From contig JAJYYP010000004.1 of assembly GCA_021800855.1 (NCBI GenBank), positions 7,309 to 63,195 on the forward strand: a DNA stretch of 55,887 bases, in the 5' to 3' direction. The DNA is from an archaeon (GTDB lineage Archaea > Thermoproteota > Nitrososphaeria > Nitrososphaerales > Gagatemarchaeaceae). Below the pieces are notes generated by a model that saw only the letters and a program-made list of their open reading frames with translations, was not told where the DNA came from and made no database searches. Position 1 is the first letter of the stretch. Every line of letters begins with the position of its first letter. This document shows positions 7,830-16,263 of the stretch, piece after piece. The translations under genes and the position numbers were made by a program.

Positions 7830-8429
7830 ATGCAGAAATCACTCGAGGTCGCGATGGTCGCCGCCTTCACCTCAGCGATAGTTGGCTCCGATTTCGCCCT
7901 GGCGCCGTACGCCGACGTCAAGCTTCTCGACACCCTGGTGTTCGTCGCGTCCTTCGTATTCGGCCTCAGGGTTGGTGCTTCGGTAGCCGTGCTCTCGGAG
8001 ACCATATGGGGGTTCGTCAGCCCGTTCGGGATGGCCGGGGCCATCCTCCCGTTCCTCGTCGGGGGGGAGCTGCTGTTTGCCCTCGCAGGCTATGGCGCCT
8101 CGCGCGTATGGAAGTACTCGGACCGGCCGGGGCCTCTTTCTATACGGAACCTATTCTTCGGCGCCATCCTGTCCATCTGCGCGTTCGCCTGGGACTTCGA
8201 GACCAACCTCGCTACCGGGCTCCTCGCGGGAGCGGCATCAGTCCCGTCCCTCCTCGCGTACGAGGTCTATGGCATCCCATTCATGATCGCACACGAGATA
8301 AGCGACTTCGCGCTCGGTTCCCTGTTGGCCCCGGGCATCATCGCGCTGTCTTGGCGGATGGTCGCCATGAGGGGACCGAGGAGCATTGTGGGAGGGGCGG
8401 GGACCCTCCGCAGCGAGGGGGGAGAATAG
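7830..8429 (+). CDS. ECF-type transporter substrate-binding (S) component, putative
   Basis: 199 residues with about six hydrophobic segments: near residues 5-25, 32-55, 60-82, 95-120, 125-147 and 150-175. Length, topology and the small-residue-rich helices fit S components of energy-coupling-factor vitamin or metal transporters. These capture the substrate in the membrane and associate with a shared EcfAT module. No EcfA or EcfT gene lies in the window, so the energising module would be elsewhere. The next gene, 3 nt downstream, encodes an anchored DUF4430-like protein. That domain is related to the transcobalamin beta domain and is often near corrinoid uptake genes, so a corrinoid is a possible substrate. 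This is inference. The tail after residue 185 is polar and cytoplasmic. Confidence 0.7.
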   Translation: MQKSLEVAMVAAFTSAIVGSDFALAPYADVKLLDTLVFVASFVFGLRVGASVAVLSETIWGFVSPFGMAGAILPFLVGGELLFALAGYGASRVWKYSDRPGPLSIRNLFFGAILSICAFAWDFETNLATGLLAGAASVPSLLAYEVYGIPFMIAHEISDFALGSLLAPGIIALSWRMVAMRGPRSIVGGAGTLRSEGGE

Positions 8430-8431
8430 CC

Positions 8432-9118
8432 GTGCAGGTTCGGACTCTCTACGGAGTGGTAGCGGTACTTGTCGCGGCGATGCTAGTCGTCTCGAGCGCT
8501 GGTGTGTACTACTATTATCAGGACCAGCAGGCGTCGACTCTGAACCAGCAGCACACGGCCGAGCTCGACGCGGCCCTCACCAGCTATAAAGCCCTCTCGG
8601 GGTCTTTCAACGAGAGCCTGGACGGATACAACGAGACCCTCTCTCTCCTAGCGGGGGCGGTGGCCGGCCTGAACACGAGCACCCCTGCGTACCACGAAGC
8701 GAGCCTCGCCCTCGCGTCGCTTTGGAGCACGTATCAGTCCCTCGCGAAGGCCAGAGGGAGCGGGACGCTGGCCTACGAAGTCCACATGCTCGTCGACTTC
8801 GGCAACGGCACCAGAGTCTGGTACAACGACACGAACGTCCAACCTGGATGGAACGGCTATGTAGCAACGCTTGTCATCTTGGATGGGCGAGTCCAGGCGA
8901 CTTGGTACCCTCAGTACGGGGAACATTTCGTGACAGGGATAGACGGAGTGGCGGACACCAGCGCGGACTACTGGTTCCTTCTCACCTACAACAAGACGAG
9001 CTCTTGGCAGGTCGCGCAGGTGGGGGCGGACGACATACCTATGCTAAACGGCACCAACTTCGCGTGGGTGTACTGCCCTGAAAACGCCAGTTACCTCCCT
9101 GCCTGTCAGCTCCCGTAG
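8432..9118 (+). CDS. Membrane-anchored DUF4430-like extracellular protein
   Basis: 228 residues from a GTG at 8432, 3 nt after the upstream stop. Residues 8-28 form one hydrophobic segment (signal anchor). A Gln/Ser/Thr-rich helical stretch with several N-glycosylation-type sequons (NES, NET, NTS) covers residues 30-110. The C-terminal part (about 115-228) has the pattern of DUF4430, the transcobalamin-like beta domain: VDFGNGTRVWYNDTNV, GWNGYVATL, then FVTGIDGVADTSADYWFL and FAWVYC. It probably presents a ligand-binding domain outside the cell to the S component upstream. A lone cysteine pair near the end could form a disulfide. The ligand is not known. Confidence 0.72.
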   Translation: MQVRTLYGVVAVLVAAMLVVSSAGVYYYYQDQQASTLNQQHTAELDAALTSYKALSGSFNESLDGYNETLSLLAGAVAGLNTSTPAYHEASLALASLWSTYQSLAKARGSGTLAYEVHMLVDFGNGTRVWYNDTNVQPGWNGYVATLVILDGRVQATWYPQYGEHFVTGIDGVADTSADYWFLLTYNKTSSWQVAQVGADDIPMLNGTNFAWVYCPENASYLPACQLP

Positions 9119-9129
9119 GGCCATCCAAA

Positions 9130-10167
9130 TTGGCTGGACGGACCAGAGCCGACGGCGTCCTCGCCGGCTCTCCGTCTGAACCGGAGGGCCTCGTCGCCAC
9201 GGCCTCTGGGCTGAGGAGGACGGTCATCTCGGCGGTGGAAGAGACGCTCGGCGATTCGATACTCCTCTCAGGGGGCCTCGATACGAGCATAGTCGCGACG
9301 GTCGCTTCGACGTTCCGTCGTAGGGGGGAGGGGGGCCTGAAGGCCTACACGGTGATCTTGAAGGGCGCTCCTTCGCCCGACCTCGAGTACTCAAAGCTCA
9401 TCGCGGGCAGGCTGGGCCTAAAGCATGACATACTGGGTGTCAGCGTAGACGAGGTCGAAGGGGCTCTCCCAGACGTCATAAGCGTCCTGGGGTCATTCGA
9501 CCCCATGGAGGTCAGGAACAGCGTGGCGGCGTTCATCGGGCTCCGGAGGGCCCAAGCCGACGGCTTCCACGCAGTGATGACAGGGGACGCAGCCGACGAG
9601 CTCTTCGCAGGCTACGGTTTCATATTCAGGCTCCCGGAGAAGCAGGCGAAGGAAGCGCTCGTCCACCTATGGCGTGTGATGCACTTCTCTTCGGTACCAC
9701 TCGCTGAGTCCCTCGGGATCGCCGCGCGTCTCCCCTTCCTGCAGGGGCGCCTGAAGGAGTTTGCCATGCACCGCGTCAGATACCAATACCTCGTAGGCAG
9801 GAGAGACGGGACGGGCGAGCTCTTTGGGAAGTACGTCCTCAGGGCAGCCTTCAAAGGGATGCTCCCCGAGGCTATAACGTGGAGGACGAAGACCCCCATC
9901 GAACAAGGCTCTGGGACGACGGCGCTGCAAGGCTGGTACGCGCAGCACGTCAGAGACGCGGAGTTCGGCGCGAAGCGGAAGGGATACCTTGAACGAGACG
10001 GGGTCAGAATCAGAGACAAGGAACAGCTCGCGTACTATGATGTCTACAGGCGAGTCCACGGGCCGCCTCGGCCGCTCGACCCGAGCCGGCGGGCCTGCCC
10101 TGCGTGCGGGTCCAACGTCCCCGACGCCGCCACCTTCTGCACGACCTGCGGCGAGTATCCCATCTAG
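9130..10167 (+). CDS. Asparagine synthase-like protein with C-terminal zinc ribbon
   Basis: 345 residues from a TTG at 9130. The N-terminal glutaminase domain of AsnB is absent. The ATP-pyrophosphatase loop SGGLDTS is near residue 47, followed by VMTGDAADELFAGY, both hallmarks of the asparagine synthetase C-terminal domain. A C-terminal zinc ribbon (CPACGSN and CTTCGEYPI, residues about 320-345) is fused on. The family adenylates a carboxylate or carbonyl and transfers an amine, but the lack of a glutaminase means ammonia or another nucleophile must be supplied. It follows the ECF S component and DUF4430 protein closely, so modification of an imported compound is possible but unproven. Confidence 0.78.
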   Translation: MAGRTRADGVLAGSPSEPEGLVATASGLRRTVISAVEETLGDSILLSGGLDTSIVATVASTFRRRGEGGLKAYTVILKGAPSPDLEYSKLIAGRLGLKHDILGVSVDEVEGALPDVISVLGSFDPMEVRNSVAAFIGLRRAQADGFHAVMTGDAADELFAGYGFIFRLPEKQAKEALVHLWRVMHFSSVPLAESLGIAARLPFLQGRLKEFAMHRVRYQYLVGRRDGTGELFGKYVLRAAFKGMLPEAITWRTKTPIEQGSGTTALQGWYAQHVRDAEFGAKRKGYLERDGVRIRDKEQLAYYDVYRRVHGPPRPLDPSRRACPACGSNVPDAATFCTTCGEYPI

Positions 10168-10310
10168 CCTGGTAAGTCATTGCGCCCCAACGCCGTTGCT
10201 CCATCCTTCGTACGCGCCTGCGGCGTAGAGATCCGGATGATTGTTGGACGAGTATGTCAAGCGGCCGCTCTTCGCGACGGCCCAGGCTGCGTCACCTGTC
10301 ATAGTAATAC

Positions 10311-10340
10311 TTATATGCACTTTATCGTCATATGATAATC
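10311..10340 (+). promoter_or_regulatory. Promoter and candidate operator of the ArsR-family gene
   Basis: TTATATG (10311-10317) is a TATA box whose spacing places the transcript start at about 10341, the second of two candidate ATGs. The AT-rich stretch to 10340 carries short inverted elements, ATATG (10313-10317) with CATAT (10329-10333), and TATC with GATA. An ArsR dimer could bind here and block the start site. Confidence 0.45.
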
Positions 10341-10670
10341 ATGACACTTGAAATACTCCCTGCCAAGCCTCACGCGCTGCTCTTCCAAGCTTTGGCCAAC
10401 CCGGCCAGGATGCAGATTCTGAACCTGCTGAGAGAAAAGGGGAGGATGAACGTCACTCAGATCTGTGGTGAGCTGGGGATGGAGCAGACGCGTGTCTCGC
10501 ACAGCCTCAGGTGCCTTGCGTTCTGTGGGCTGGTAAATTCGAGCCGAGAAGGGAAGTCCAGGATCTACTCCGTCAATGATGAGACTACGCTGCCGCTCCT
10601 GAAGGCGGCAGATGAGCATCTGAGGAGATACGCAACGAACCTCCTCACCTGTGATTCCCTGGAGAGGTAG
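10341..10670 (+). CDS. ArsR-family winged-helix transcription regulator
   Basis: About 109 residues. The ATG at 10341 is preferred over the one at 10332 because of the TATA spacing. The fold is a typical ArsR/SmtB regulator: LLFQALANPARMQILNLL, then the recognition region VTQICGELGMEQTRVSHSLRCL, then a wing ending in GKSRIYSVND. These proteins bind promoters as dimers and release on metal or metalloid binding. Cysteines at ICGEL and LRCLAFCGL could contribute a thiol site, though the canonical CVC pair is not seen. It precedes two membrane proteins with paired cysteines and a thioredoxin-like protein, so sensing of a thiophilic metal is a reasonable inference. Confidence 0.88.
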   Translation: MTLEILPAKPHALLFQALANPARMQILNLLREKGRMNVTQICGELGMEQTRVSHSLRCLAFCGLVNSSREGKSRIYSVNDETTLPLLKAADEHLRRYATNLLTCDSLER

Positions 10671-10819
10671 GTCGTCGTGAGCCGTATCGACCTCGTGGTG
10701 GCCGTACAGGGCTCAGCCGCCTCCGCCGAGGGAGTTGTGGGGTCAAGCTCTGCACGCTTTCGTTCTATACGGGCGTGGAGAAGATGAGCTCCCGCGCGGA
10801 GTAGCGGGACTCCATCTCC

Positions 10820-11149
10820 ATGTCCAGCTTGAAAAACCAGATCAGGGCAGGCGTGCTAGGATCCCACACCCGCGAGGATGCGAGGGGGATCTCGGCGGCC
10901 CGCTCAACTCCCCTGGCATGGGCCTTCGCTCTAGTTGCGATAGCAGCCTGCTGCGGCCTGCCATTCTTGGTCCTAGCCGCAGGCGGGCTCGCGTCCATCT
11001 CGGTCGCCGCGGGGCGGTACTGGCCGCTCTCCTCTGGCGGTGCGGCCCTTGTTGCGTCGGCAGCCGCGGTCGGGGTTGCACGGCGGGCAAGCAGCAAAGG
11101 CAGGGCTCAACAGATGGACGGCGAAGACGAAGAGGATTGCTGCAAATGA
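10820..11149 (+). CDS. Small MerF/MerT-like membrane protein with paired cysteines
   Basis: 109 residues. Two hydrophobic segments near residues 32-58 and 66-90 are separated by a short loop. A vicinal cysteine pair in the first helix, ACCGLPFLVLAAGG, resembles the CC pair in helix 1 of mercuric transporters MerF and MerT. The polar tail ends with a second pair (CCK), again like the cytoplasmic CC of MerF. The similarity is in layout rather than in long identity, so the substrate may be another soft metal. It lies between the ArsR gene and a further CC membrane protein. No mercuric reductase is in the window. Confidence 0.6.
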   Translation: MSSLKNQIRAGVLGSHTREDARGISAARSTPLAWAFALVAIAACCGLPFLVLAAGGLASISVAAGRYWPLSSGGAALVASAAAVGVARRASSKGRAQQMDGEDEEDCCK

Positions 11150-11182
11150 TTCGAATCTGCACCCGACGGAGGTCGAGCTAGA

Positions 11183-11722
11183 TTGACGGCTAGCCAGCTC
11201 GACCGACTCCATTGTGAGCGATTCGCCGTCGAAGCCACTTTCGCCGGGAGGGCATACATCGCTCTCTTCCTATCTCTTTCGATATCCATCTCGGCGCTCT
11301 ACCTGTTCCTCCTCCCCTCGCTCCCGCTCGGGGCGCTCGTGCCCTATGCGATCCGGTTCATAACCCCAGTCCAGGCGGCTTTCGCTCTGGTCTTTGGCGT
11401 CCTACTGAGCCTGGTCGTCACGCTGAACGTCTACGCGTTCAGGATGCGCGCATCCTCCGTCAAGGGCGTCACCGCAGGGTCGATCATCGCCAGCCTGGTG
11501 AACGGGCTCTGCTGCACCCCGCTGATACCTAGCCTCATAGCCATGACCGGGGCTTCGACGCCTGTCCTCTACGAGATATCCCCTCGGCTCCAGGCCTTCT
11601 TCGAGCTCAACTCGCAGTACTTCTACGCTCTCTCTGTCGCGCTCCTGCTCATCTCGGTCCACTACCTGAGCCGGAGCATCACCGCCTGCTGCGGCGTGCG
11701 GAAGGGGGAAACGTCGCAGTGA
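11183..11722 (+). CDS. Membrane protein with paired cysteines, metal-cluster context
   Basis: 179 residues from a TTG at 11183, with GGAGGT about 9 nt upstream. Four to five hydrophobic segments: near residues 25-50, 60-85, 95-115, 118-130 and 145-165. A CC pair followed by proline, GLCCTPLIPSL, lies in a hydrophobic segment, and a second pair, ACCGV, lies near the cytoplasmic end. The same layout of an in-membrane CC plus a terminal CC occurs in the preceding small protein, which suggests the two hand a thiophilic ion between them. The next gene overlaps its stop as GTGA. No named family is recognised. Confidence 0.65.
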   Translation: MTASQLDRLHCERFAVEATFAGRAYIALFLSLSISISALYLFLLPSLPLGALVPYAIRFITPVQAAFALVFGVLLSLVVTLNVYAFRMRASSVKGVTAGSIIASLVNGLCCTPLIPSLIAMTGASTPVLYEISPRLQAFFELNSQYFYALSVALLLISVHYLSRSITACCGVRKGETSQ

Positions 11723-12339
11723 GGAACCGAAAGCCAGGGCGGCGGCGAAGAGGAGGCAACAGGAAGCTGCTTCTTGTTTCGCTTGGCTTGCTCGTCGTCC
11801 TGGTCGCCGCTGGGGTAGGTACCTATGCGTCATACGCGCACCAACAGCAAGCGAGCACCACAGGAGCCGTCGGCATAAGTGCGGGGGACAGGGCTCCGGA
11901 CATGCCCCTCTATCTGACTAACGGGACGTCCACGTCACTGAGCAGCCTCCAGGGCCATACCGTCCTCGTGTGGATGGTTGCCACCTGGTGCCCGGGTTGC
12001 CAGGAGACGGCGCCCCTCATCGTGTCGCAGTATTATTCCCAGCTCCGCTCGGCTGGCGTCACCCTGCTGACCGTCGAGGACTACAACGACCTCGGATACT
12101 CGGGCCCGACCATGACACAGTTCGCAAGCCAGTATGCCGGCGGGGCGGGAAGCCATCCAGGCTGGCTCTTCGCCGATACGTCCCAGAGCGCCACCTACAC
12201 CTACAACCCACAGGCCGACCTCGACATATGGTACCTCGTCGGCCCGTCGGGGCAGATAGCGACCAGCGGCCTCAATCTCGGAACGACGATTCAGAGCGCG
12301 ATAACAGCCGCAGCCAGCCTTCAGGCTGCGACGCGGTAG
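11719..12339 (+). CDS. Membrane-anchored TlpA-like thioredoxin
   Basis: 206 residues from a GTG that overlaps the upstream stop (GTGA). A basic N-terminus (MRNRKPGRRRRGGNRK) and one hydrophobic helix (residues 17-38) anchor the protein outside. The rest is a thioredoxin fold of the TlpA/peroxiredoxin-like type: GDRAPDMPLYLTNG, then VWMVATWCPGCQETAP with the redox WCPGC, and YLVGPSGQIATSGL as the cis-proline-side strand region. TlpA-like proteins reduce disulfides or metallochaperones outside the membrane. In this operon it could keep the paired cysteines of the two membrane proteins reduced or deliver metal to them (inference). Confidence 0.85.
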   Translation: MRNRKPGRRRRGGNRKLLLVSLGLLVVLVAAGVGTYASYAHQQQASTTGAVGISAGDRAPDMPLYLTNGTSTSLSSLQGHTVLVWMVATWCPGCQETAPLIVSQYYSQLRSAGVTLLTVEDYNDLGYSGPTMTQFASQYAGGAGSHPGWLFADTSQSATYTYNPQADLDIWYLVGPSGQIATSGLNLGTTIQSAITAAASLQAATR

Positions 12340-12890
12340 GGATGACTATCGCTCAGAAGTCCAGTAGCAACCGGCCTCGACGTCCTGACGGAAGACGAGA
12401 GGGTGGATGGCTGTTCGCAGGCGCCCAGACTGGAACATGAGTGTTGAGCGGCTGAAGATGCGTGCGAGGTGCGGAACCGCTCGGAGAGGCGGCACACATC
12501 GTCTGGTTTTTATCCTCCGAAGACGACGCTCATCATGGGACGAAGACCAAAAACGAACATGGGTACCCAGCGGAAAACACATCCCTTGGGATTCACATGG
12601 GTTCCATTGCTGCGCGGGCTTCAGCATCGATACCATATGAGCCATCGGCTGCGTCTCATCACAAGCGACACGCGAGCGCATCCTACGCCCCGGGCCGCCC
12701 CGCACTCGCACGAGGGTCAGTCCAGGCTCACTGTTGGAGAGTCCGGTCCCTGTGAAGCAGGATGCCCACATTGGCACCTCCGCCGTTCCCCCCCGCCTGC
12801 CTCATCTAGGGGGTAGCCTCTACGAACGGGGGCCGCAGTTGTCCTACCCTCCAGCCGAGCTCTCCACGGCGCATCCCCAGGCTTATCTGC
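12340..12890. other. Intergenic stretch without a recognisable gene
   Basis: About 550 nt. Short open frames exist on both strands but their translations are Arg/His/Pro-rich and resemble no family. A TTTTTATCC patch at 12508-12516 could be a TATA box with an ATG at 12536 downstream, but the resulting frame is not convincing. No tRNA arm or long inverted repeat was seen. It separates the metal cluster from the glucan cluster and may hold remains of a lost gene. Confidence 0.5.
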
Positions 12891-12912
12891 GATGACACCG
12901 GGCGGCGGTGGC

Positions 12913-15900
12913 ATGGGGAGGGGCGAAGGGGTCTTGGAGTCGACCTGGTACAGGGACGCTGTGATATACGAGGTCCACGTGAAGGCGTTCCGCGACAGCG
13001 CTTCCGACGGCATCGGGGACATACGGGGGCTCACTTCGAAGCTCGACTACCTACGCGACCTAGGGGTGACGGCCGTATGGCTCCTCCCGTTCTACCCTTC
13101 GCCTCTCAGAGACGACGGCTATGATATCTCGGACTATCACGGGGTGTACAAGGCCTACGGAGACATGGCAGACTTCAGGAACTTCCTCCAGGAAGCGCAT
13201 ATGAGGGGGATCCGCGTCATCACCGAGCTCGTCATCAACCACACCTCGGACAGGCATGACTGGTTCCAGAGGGCGAGGAGGGCCCCCCCAGGCTCACGGG
13301 AGCGGGAGTTCTACGTCTGGACGGAGGACCCCAAGAAGTATTCCGAGGCGAGGGTGATCTTCAAGGACAGCGAGACCTCCAACTGGACGTGGGACCCGGT
13401 GGCGAAGGCGTACTACTGGCACAGGTTCTACAGCCACCAGCCTGACCTGAACTTCGACAGCCCTGACGTCCAGAAGGCGGTCATCGACGTAATGGACTTT
13501 TGGCTCAAGCTCGGGGTCGACGGGCTCCGACTGGACGCCGTCCCCTATCTGTACGAGAGGGAGGGGACCAACTGCGAGAACCTCCCCGAGACACACGGGT
13601 TCCTCAAGAAGATGCGCGCCCACATGGACTCGAAGTTCAAGGGGAGGATGCTCCTGGCCGAGGCGAACCAGTGGCCGTCAGACGCCGCCCGGTACTTCGG
13701 CGATGGGGACGAGTGCAACATGGCTTTCCACTTCCCCCTGATGCCTAGGATGTTCATGGCCATCCAGATGGAGGACAGGTTCCCCATAGTTGACATCCTC
13801 GAGGAGACCCCCCCCATACCGGAAGGGTGCCAGTGGGGGATATTCCTCAGGAACCACGACGAGCTGACGCTGGAGATGGTGACTGACGAGGAGCGGGACT
13901 ACATGTACAGGGCGTACGCCCACGACAAACAGGCCCGGCTGAACCTCGGGATTAGGCGCAGGCTCGCCCCGCTGTTGGGGAATGACAGGCGTAAGATCGA
14001 GCTGATGAACATACTGCTCTTCACCCTCCCGGGGACCCCGGTGATTTACTACGGGGACGAGATAGGGATGGGGGACAACATCTACCTCGGGGACAGGAAC
14101 GGGGTGAGGACGCCGATGCAGTGGAACGCTGACATGAACGCGGGTTTCTCAAGGACAAACCCGCAGAGGCTCTACCTCCCCGTGGTCATCGAGCCACGCT
14201 TCCACTACGAGGTGGTCAACGTGGAGAACCAGGAAGCTGACCTTTCGTCCCTCCTCTGGTGGTTCAGGCGGGTGATATACATGAGGAAGCAGCACAGGGC
14301 GTTCGGCCGTGGGTCAATCGAGTTCGTCCGCGCCGAGAGCGAGAAGGTCTTGGCATTCGTGAGGCGGTACGAGAACGAGAGCATGCTGGTGGTAGCGAAC
14401 CTCTCCAGGAAGCCGCAGTGCGTCGACCTTGACCTTGGGGCGTTCGAAGGCGACCGGCCCACGGAGGTGATGGGGGGGAGCGCGTTCCCTGATGTCGGTA
14501 AGGTTCCATACAGGCTCACATTGGGCGCATATGGCTACTACGTCTTCTCCCTTGCTGAGAAGGCGCGCCCAGCGGACGCCCCAGCCGAGCAGGCTGTCCA
14601 GCTCGAGGTCCAGCGCGGGGAGGGAGAGCTCTTCTGGGGGAGGCACAAGCGGACCATGGAGACATCTGTCCTTCCGGCCCTTTTCAGCGGGGCGAGGTGG
14701 TTCGGGGGGAAGGCGCGCAGGATCGACTCAGTCACCATCCGAGACGCCGTGGAGATAAGGCAGGGCCAGAACTACTGGCTGGCCGAGGTGCTCGTCGACA
14801 TCGTGTACTCCGAGGGGCCGCCAGAAACTTACTCCGTGCCGCTTGGGCTGATGCCTGACGACGAATTCTCGAAGCTCCCGGAGCACGTCCGCCCGAGGGC
14901 AATCGCCAGGGTCCTGTCGAAGGATGGGGGAGGAACCCTCTTCGACGCGGGGTCCCACCCTGAGTTCGCGTCCGCCCTGATGCACGGGCTCTACGTCAAG
15001 AGGGCCGCCAATGGAGCGAGCGGAAGGTTCGCATTCGTCCCAGGCCCTACCTTGAGGAAGGCGGTCCCTGTCCCCCCCGCCCCTTCTGAGTTCCGGCCGC
15101 TGGGGGCTGAGCAGAGCAACAACAGCTTCGTCGCCGGCGAAGGGGTCGTGCTGAAGCTCCTGAGGCGCGTAGAGGAAGGGGTCCAGCCCGAAGTGGAGCT
15201 CGGAGGGTTCCTCACAGCCCGGGGGTTCCCCTACACCCCCGCCTTCCTCGGACACGTCGAGTACCAGCAGGAGGACAGGGACCCCGTCGTGGTAGCCGTT
15301 GCCGAGTCGTTCGTCAGGAACGAAGGGGACGCGTGGAAGCTCTTCACCACCCACTTCGAGGACTTCGCGGAGAAGGCTTCGCAGGGGCAGTACGGGGCCC
15401 TCCTCGACGCCCTCGCCCCCTCAGGCTCGATAGTCCAGCTGGCCCGCGGGCGGTCACTCGACAAGCTCTTTGAAGTGACGGGCCCTCTCTTCCGGGACAA
15501 CGTGAGGCTACTAGGAAAGAGGACAGCCGAGTTCCACAAGGCGCTCGCTTCAGACCAGGGGGACCCAGACTTCGCCCCCGAGCCCTTCGGCTACCTCGGC
15601 CTGACCTCCCTCGCCCAGTCGATGCTCTCCGCCGCCCACAGGAGCGTGCAAACCCTGTCGAGGGCTAAACTATCGGACCCTGTGCTGGCGGGGCGACTTT
15701 CAGCCCTCCTCTCCCGGAAGGAAGAAGTCTTCTTGACCTTCGAGAAGATAAGGACTCTCAGGACTGACGCCCTCCGGTGCAGAATCCACGGGGACTACCA
15801 TCTGGGGCAGGTGCTCTTCACAGGGAAAGACTTCGTCATCGTGGACTACGAAGGCGAGCCTGCCCGCCCCCTGGGGGAGCGGAGGCTGAAGAGGTCCCCC

Positions 15901-16263
15901 CTCAGGGACGTCGCCGGGATGCTCCGCTCCTTCCACTACGCGGCCGTCTCCAACCTCTTCGCTAACGGGGGTTCAAGGCAGTACGCACAGCACCCGAAGA
16001 TCTGGGAGTGGGCCAAGGCCTGGTACCTCGCGGTCGCCTCGTCGTTCCTCGAGGCCTACCTTGGCGAGCTCGGCGGGAGCAGGCTCGCTCCATCGGACGA
16101 CAAGGCCATCGAGGCGATGCTGGGCGCTTACCTTCTCGAAAAGGCGCTCTATGAGCTCTTGTACGAGCTCAACTCCAGGCCGGACTGGGTCGGGGTCCCC
16201 ATGGTCGGGATAGAAGAAGTGCTGGGGAATAAGACACCCTCTCCGCCCAGTCCAGGGCCTTGA
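12913..16263 (+). CDS. treS: Trehalose synthase-maltokinase fusion
   Basis: About 1116 residues; an in-frame ATG at 12892 is an alternative start. The first about 550 residues are a GH13 trehalose synthase that interconverts maltose and trehalose: YRDAVIYEVHVKAF, the nucleophile region GLRLDAVPYLYE, the acid LLAEANQWP and the third acid FLRNHDELTLEM. From about residue 590 a maltokinase follows (ATP plus maltose to maltose 1-phosphate). It has the C-terminal kinase-like motifs CRIHGDYHLGQVLF and FVIVDYEGEPARPL and a following RSPLRDVAGMLRSF. Fused TreS-Mak proteins feed GlgE, which is also in this cluster. GlgX starts within its stop codon (TTGA), so the first three genes are translationally coupled. 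Confidence 0.93.
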   Translation: MGRGEGVLESTWYRDAVIYEVHVKAFRDSASDGIGDIRGLTSKLDYLRDLGVTAVWLLPFYPSPLRDDGYDISDYHGVYKAYGDMADFRNFLQEAHMRGIRVITELVINHTSDRHDWFQRARRAPPGSREREFYVWTEDPKKYSEARVIFKDSETSNWTWDPVAKAYYWHRFYSHQPDLNFDSPDVQKAVIDVMDFWLKLGVDGLRLDAVPYLYEREGTNCENLPETHGFLKKMRAHMDSKFKGRMLLAEANQWPSDAARYFGDGDECNMAFHFPLMPRMFMAIQMEDRFPIVDILEETPPIPEGCQWGIFLRNHDELTLEMVTDEERDYMYRAYAHDKQARLNLGIRRRLAPLLGNDRRKIELMNILLFTLPGTPVIYYGDEIGMGDNIYLGDRNGVRTPMQWNADMNAGFSRTNPQRLYLPVVIEPRFHYEVVNVENQEADLSSLLWWFRRVIYMRKQHRAFGRGSIEFVRAESEKVLAFVRRYENESMLVVANLSRKPQCVDLDLGAFEGDRPTEVMGGSAFPDVGKVPYRLTLGAYGYYVFSLAEKARPADAPAEQAVQLEVQRGEGELFWGRHKRTMETSVLPALFSGARWFGGKARRIDSVTIRDAVEIRQGQNYWLAEVLVDIVYSEGPPETYSVPLGLMPDDEFSKLPEHVRPRAIARVLSKDGGGTLFDAGSHPEFASALMHGLYVKRAANGASGRFAFVPGPTLRKAVPVPPAPSEFRPLGAEQSNNSFVAGEGVVLKLLRRVEEGVQPEVELGGFLTARGFPYTPAFLGHVEYQQEDRDPVVVAVAESFVRNEGDAWKLFTTHFEDFAEKASQGQYGALLDALAPSGSIVQLARGRSLDKLFEVTGPLFRDNVRLLGKRTAEFHKALASDQGDPDFAPEPFGYLGLTSLAQSMLSAAHRSVQTLSRAKLSDPVLAGRLSALLSRKEEVFLTFEKIRTLRTDALRCRIHGDYHLGQVLFTGKDFVIVDYEGEPARPLGERRLKRSPLRDVAGMLRSFHYAAVSNLFANGGSRQYAQHPKIWEWAKAWYLAVASSFLEAYLGELGGSRLAPSDDKAIEAMLGAYLLEKALYELLYELNSRPDWVGVPMVGIEEVLGNKTPSPPSPGP

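Noticed and set aside
10820-11149. Naming the small CC membrane protein as MerF
   Set aside because: The cysteine layout is similar but overall sequence similarity is weak and no merA or merP is nearby.
12346-12816. Several overlapping open frames between the metal and glucan clusters
   Set aside because: Translations on both strands are Arg/His/Pro/Ser-rich without hydrophobic cores, motifs or convincing start signals, as expected for random high-GC frames.
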